Origin: Arabidopsis thaliana
Lineage: Eukaryota; Streptophyta; Magnoliopsida; Brassicales; Brassicaceae
Direction of reading: 5' to 3'
Assembly (NCBI RefSeq): GCF_000001735.4
Contig: NC_003070.9
Location: 17,469,971 to 17,533,970 of the forward strand
DNA: 64,000 nt
Notes under the pieces: model-generated
Told to the model about the DNA's origin: nothing
Database searches by the model: none
The model's input: the letters and a program-made list of their open reading frames with translations, nothing else
In this document: positions 61,061 through 64,000 of the stretch, piece by piece
Position numbering within the stretch: position 1 is the first letter of the stretch
Layout: every line of letters starts with the position of its first letter
Position numbers and translations under genes: made by a program

Positions 61061-61324
61061 GATCTTTTGCATGTTTATGGGAATGCCTAGCGTTGGGTGG
61101 AGAACGATCGGGGATAAGTTTTGTTTGATGCGATGGATCAGGTCAACAAGATGGTTCTGTTCCATGTGATGGCTTCGTCTAGTGAGAAGGTTCGGTGGAG
61201 GCTGAACGTTTTGTAAGTGATAGATGTAGTGTGGCATCGCCAAAGGTGTAGCTCGATGCGATTATTGATGCTTAGCAAGATTGGAGATTAGTTCGGCGAT
61301 TTGATGAGGATTACTTTGTAGCTT

Positions 61325-61575
61325 AGTGAAGAACGCTCAATCGTTTGCTTCGGGGATGGGAATGCTTTGTAGTTCGCTGAGGACTGAACGCTCCGTATTT
61401 TAGAGCTAGAAACGCTTGTTGGTTCTGCGATGAACGCTTGGTAAGTAACGCTCGCCTGTTAGGCAAGGATTGAACGTTGGAGGTTTTTGAGCTAGGAACG
61501 TTTGATAGTTTTGTTAATAAAGAACGCTTGGTGAGTAATGCTCTGCAAGGAACGCTTGGCTGGGAACACTTGCTT
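61325..61575 (+). repeat. Short interspersed GAACGCTTGG repeats
   Basis: GAACGCT or GGAACGCTTGG recurs at irregular 20-50-bp steps, mixed with GTTCTGCGATGAACGC-like phrases. No coding signal. Confidence 0.6.
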
Positions 61576-64000
61576 TGTGGATATAAATTTATGGAGATTG
61601 ACATTAGGTTTTCGTGGATCCGTGTCGAGTAGCGAGGAAGTAAGTCCGCTTAGCACAATCGTCGAAATCGATCAGTGTGAATGTTGATTGATTTTGCGTG
61701 GTACCAAACTTGGTTGGCATTACAATGGATTGTTATGGCCGTGAGTGCGACAAACTTGTTTTGGCGAGCGAGGAGATGACGTAAGACTGAGTGATGATGT
61801 TGATTTTGCGGATCTTCTTCTAGGCATGGGGAGATCGGCACGACTTTAAGTTATGTCGTGGATCGTGTCTTTGTCATGCGTTTTAGGAAATGATCTTTGT
61901 ATGTGCGAGATCGAGCTTGGCTTAACCGTAACTGGTAGTTTGATTCAGCTTGATATTGTTTGTTATTTGGGAGCGAGACTAAGCTTGACTTCAGATTATG
62001 AATGCAAGGTTGGGCTTGGCTTATGCTGTGAAATTTAGATTCGGTGCGATCTGCAGCTCGGCTTATCCTATCTAAATACGCAATAGGAGTTTGTCTTAGA
62101 GACGAAGTGACAATGATGAGCTAGACGGAGAATTTAGTGATGACTTGAAGCTTGTTCTTGAGTTTTTTGTGCAAGGTTATCCTCGGCTTATATTCTGCGA
62201 GGTTTTCCTTGGCGTTTAAGCTTGGTTTCGAAACGTATTATGGGGCAAGGCGTCCCTTGACTTATCCTGTATACGTTGAACTCGAATCACAAGGCTTACG
62301 TATGAAGTATGCGAGACTGACTCGTCGTACTTTATAGGTGCGGCGCTGGTGTCCGGCTTACCCTGCGGATGCCTCTAGGTCAGTGAGAACGTGCGAGCGG
62401 ACTCGGCTTATATTGTTCTGCCTTACTATCAGCTTATTTGGTGCGAATCTGGGTCGGCTTTAAATCTTTAAGTGTAAGTTTTAGCTTACTTAAGTAAAGA
62501 TGTGGATTATTTCTTCGGAAATAGGTTTTTAGACCTGTCCGACGAGCACCACTGCATCCATGTGGGAACGCGTTTTAGAATCGAACTCCTCGCCAGGGAG
62601 ACGATGTGGGGATGACAAGTGTTACTCGTAAAAGTTAGACTTGGAATAGTAACTTGTGTGCGCGTTAAAAAAAATAACGTTTAGAAGAAGTTGCATATGT
62701 ATCACGTAGAAGGGATTAAACCAATTGTTGTCTATATAGCAAATGAGCTCGGCAGGCGAGCGTTCTTTTTTTTTTTTTTTTTTTTGATTTTGATGTGCGC
62801 GCTTAGAGCTGAGCGTATCCGTCGTCGCGGAAATTCGGGTTCAGGAAACCAACACAAGGCTTGTCACGCTTAGCCATGTTGATCTGCCAAAGAGGATTAG
62901 TGACGTTGGTAAGTTGGGTTTAGGGACTGGGTGGGTCGTTTTCATGCTAGGCGATGAGCTCGGCTTTAGATCTCAATGAGTTGAGCAGATCGAGGCTTGT
63001 GGAGAGATCGACATAGGGAGAAGCGAGCTCGTCATAGAAGAAGTTTGGTTTGCAGATTACTTTGATCACCGTGAGCTATCCTTTGCGACAATTCCGTTAA
63101 GTGTGGAGCTCGGCTTAGAGTATGCTCGACGAGTTGGCGAGATTCGTTTGGGAGGCGAGCTTGAGGAGCCGGAAGCGGAGCTCGGCGAAGATGATGTGCG
63201 GTCTAGCGAGGTTGAGAGATTCGTTCCACCTTCAGTTATCGCGGATTTAATGCGGATCTCAATGGATTGGATCTTAGCGACCGTGAGGGAGAGTTTAGCG
63301 AGTATGGCGGACTGGGTTGTCTCATGGTGGGGAACGGGTTTGACAATTTGGTTGTGAATAACTGAGACAAGGGTGCACATAGTGAACATGAGAAAGAGCT
63401 TGGTCGTATGATTAAGGAGCGACGTGTTGGCGAGTGTTAGGAGATTTGTGTTGTGGAGATACTTTCTTAGGAAAATTGGCTAACTTTTTCCCTCTTTCTT
63501 TTGAGAGGTTTGGCCATGCGATATTGCCTATTGTCGTTGCTCCAATGAGTTTGGTACTTCAGAGATTTTTGTGTTTTGCGCCTTGTCGACAAGACTTCTT
63601 CTCTGGTCGGTGAGACCTTTTGACAGGTTTTATGCTATTACTTCCCAAGGTCAGAGCAACTTCAAGTCGTCGGGTCGACTAGTTGGTCGAGTCGGCAAGG
63701 CCTCCTGCACCTGATTGGTGTGGTTTCCTTCACCTGGTCGGCAATTTTATTCACTTGGTCGGCTTGACTTCTTCTAAAGTTGGCATTGCTTCTTCATCGG
63801 GTCGGCGAGCTAGACAAGTTGGACGAGTTGTGCAGTTAAGCGATGAATCGACAGCTACACGACGAGTTAGATGAGCTATAGAGTCAAGGGACGAGCCGAC
63901 ATTTAAACGAGGAGATGGACGAGCTGTGGAGTCAAGGGATGACCTGACATGTATGCGAGGAGATAGTTTCTCAGGAGATGTGAAGAGCTTGGAGACGAGC

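Larger units (their letters stand above)
58740..64000. mobile_element. Repeat-structured, GC-richer region, probably LTR-retrotransposon sequence (incomplete)
   Basis: Composition changes sharply near 58740. The first part holds short repeats of AGAACGGAAAACC type. Next come a TATA-like CTTATTTATAGG (about 58983-58994), then several GATGGGCCG phrases, and TTAGTCCCCCCGAGTTCGGCG (about 59227). These features resemble long LTRs or leaders of Tat-type Ty3/gypsy elements. Four tandem-repeat fields follow. No transposon protein is encoded here on either strand, and the region runs off the window, so neither ends nor class can be fixed. Alternative: a decayed MULE or a non-coding repeat gene. Confidence 0.45.

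Noticed and set aside
63066-63389. 107-codon minus-strand frame rich in Ser/Pro
   Set aside because: Lies inside the repeat-structured region, overlaps an equally long frame on the other strand and has no recognisable domain.

Overview
The window is nuclear DNA of a crucifer. Gene content and order match my memory of Arabidopsis thaliana chromosome 1, roughly loci At1g47560 to At1g47660. Supporting signs are short AT-rich introns, a myrosinase, tandem purine permeases, CYP96A P450s, and Arabidopsis-style Helitrons and LTR elements. Locus names come from memory and were not looked up; all exon structures were read by eye from splice signals and protein continuity.

Layout. 1-3220: 3' part of an exocyst SEC3 gene. 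3557-6701: complete gag-only LTR retrotransposon with a 5-bp target duplication. 6.7-7.3 kb: broken protein-kinase fragment. 8.9-13.3 kb: FHA-RING (CHFR-like) gene with 14 coding exons. 14.4-16.4 kb: two plastid-directed genes on the same strand, a LipB octanoyltransferase and the PPR-less editing factor DYW1. 16.7-28.1 kb: two minus-strand purine permeases flank a root-type myrosinase (TGG4) and a transposon-rich zone. That zone holds captured pieces of COP9 subunit 4, a Rab GTPase, an NLR resistance gene and DNA polymerase delta. 28.4-34 kb: a retroposon graveyard with a truncated LINE, three poly(A)-only insertions with target duplications, and a Helitron end. 34.9 kb: seven-repeat WD40 protein.

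38.1-50.0 kb: a block holding a CYP96A P450 and the 3' end of a TMEM147-like membrane gene has been duplicated. One copy keeps an intact P450 (CYP96A8). The other P450 copy (CYP96A7) carries two frame-breaking indels. Comparing the copies exposes later insertions in the first block: a 161-bp Harbinger MITE, a 0.66-kb insertion and a 3.45-kb Helitron with exact ends. 50.6-55.2 kb: degenerate Ty1/copia element with unusual TA...TA LTR ends. 55.5 kb: Dof transcription factor. 58.7-64 kb: no gene, but a GC-richer repeat-structured region, probably part of a large LTR retrotransposon.

I see no operon-like or wholly new system. The most noteworthy signals are the chimeric CSN4/Rab fragment and POLD1 exon beside a shared ~85-bp repeat, the inverted 21-22-bp repeat arrays (20.3-21.3 kb), the cluster of tail-only retroposon insertions, and the paralogue-dated insertion history at 38-49 kb.
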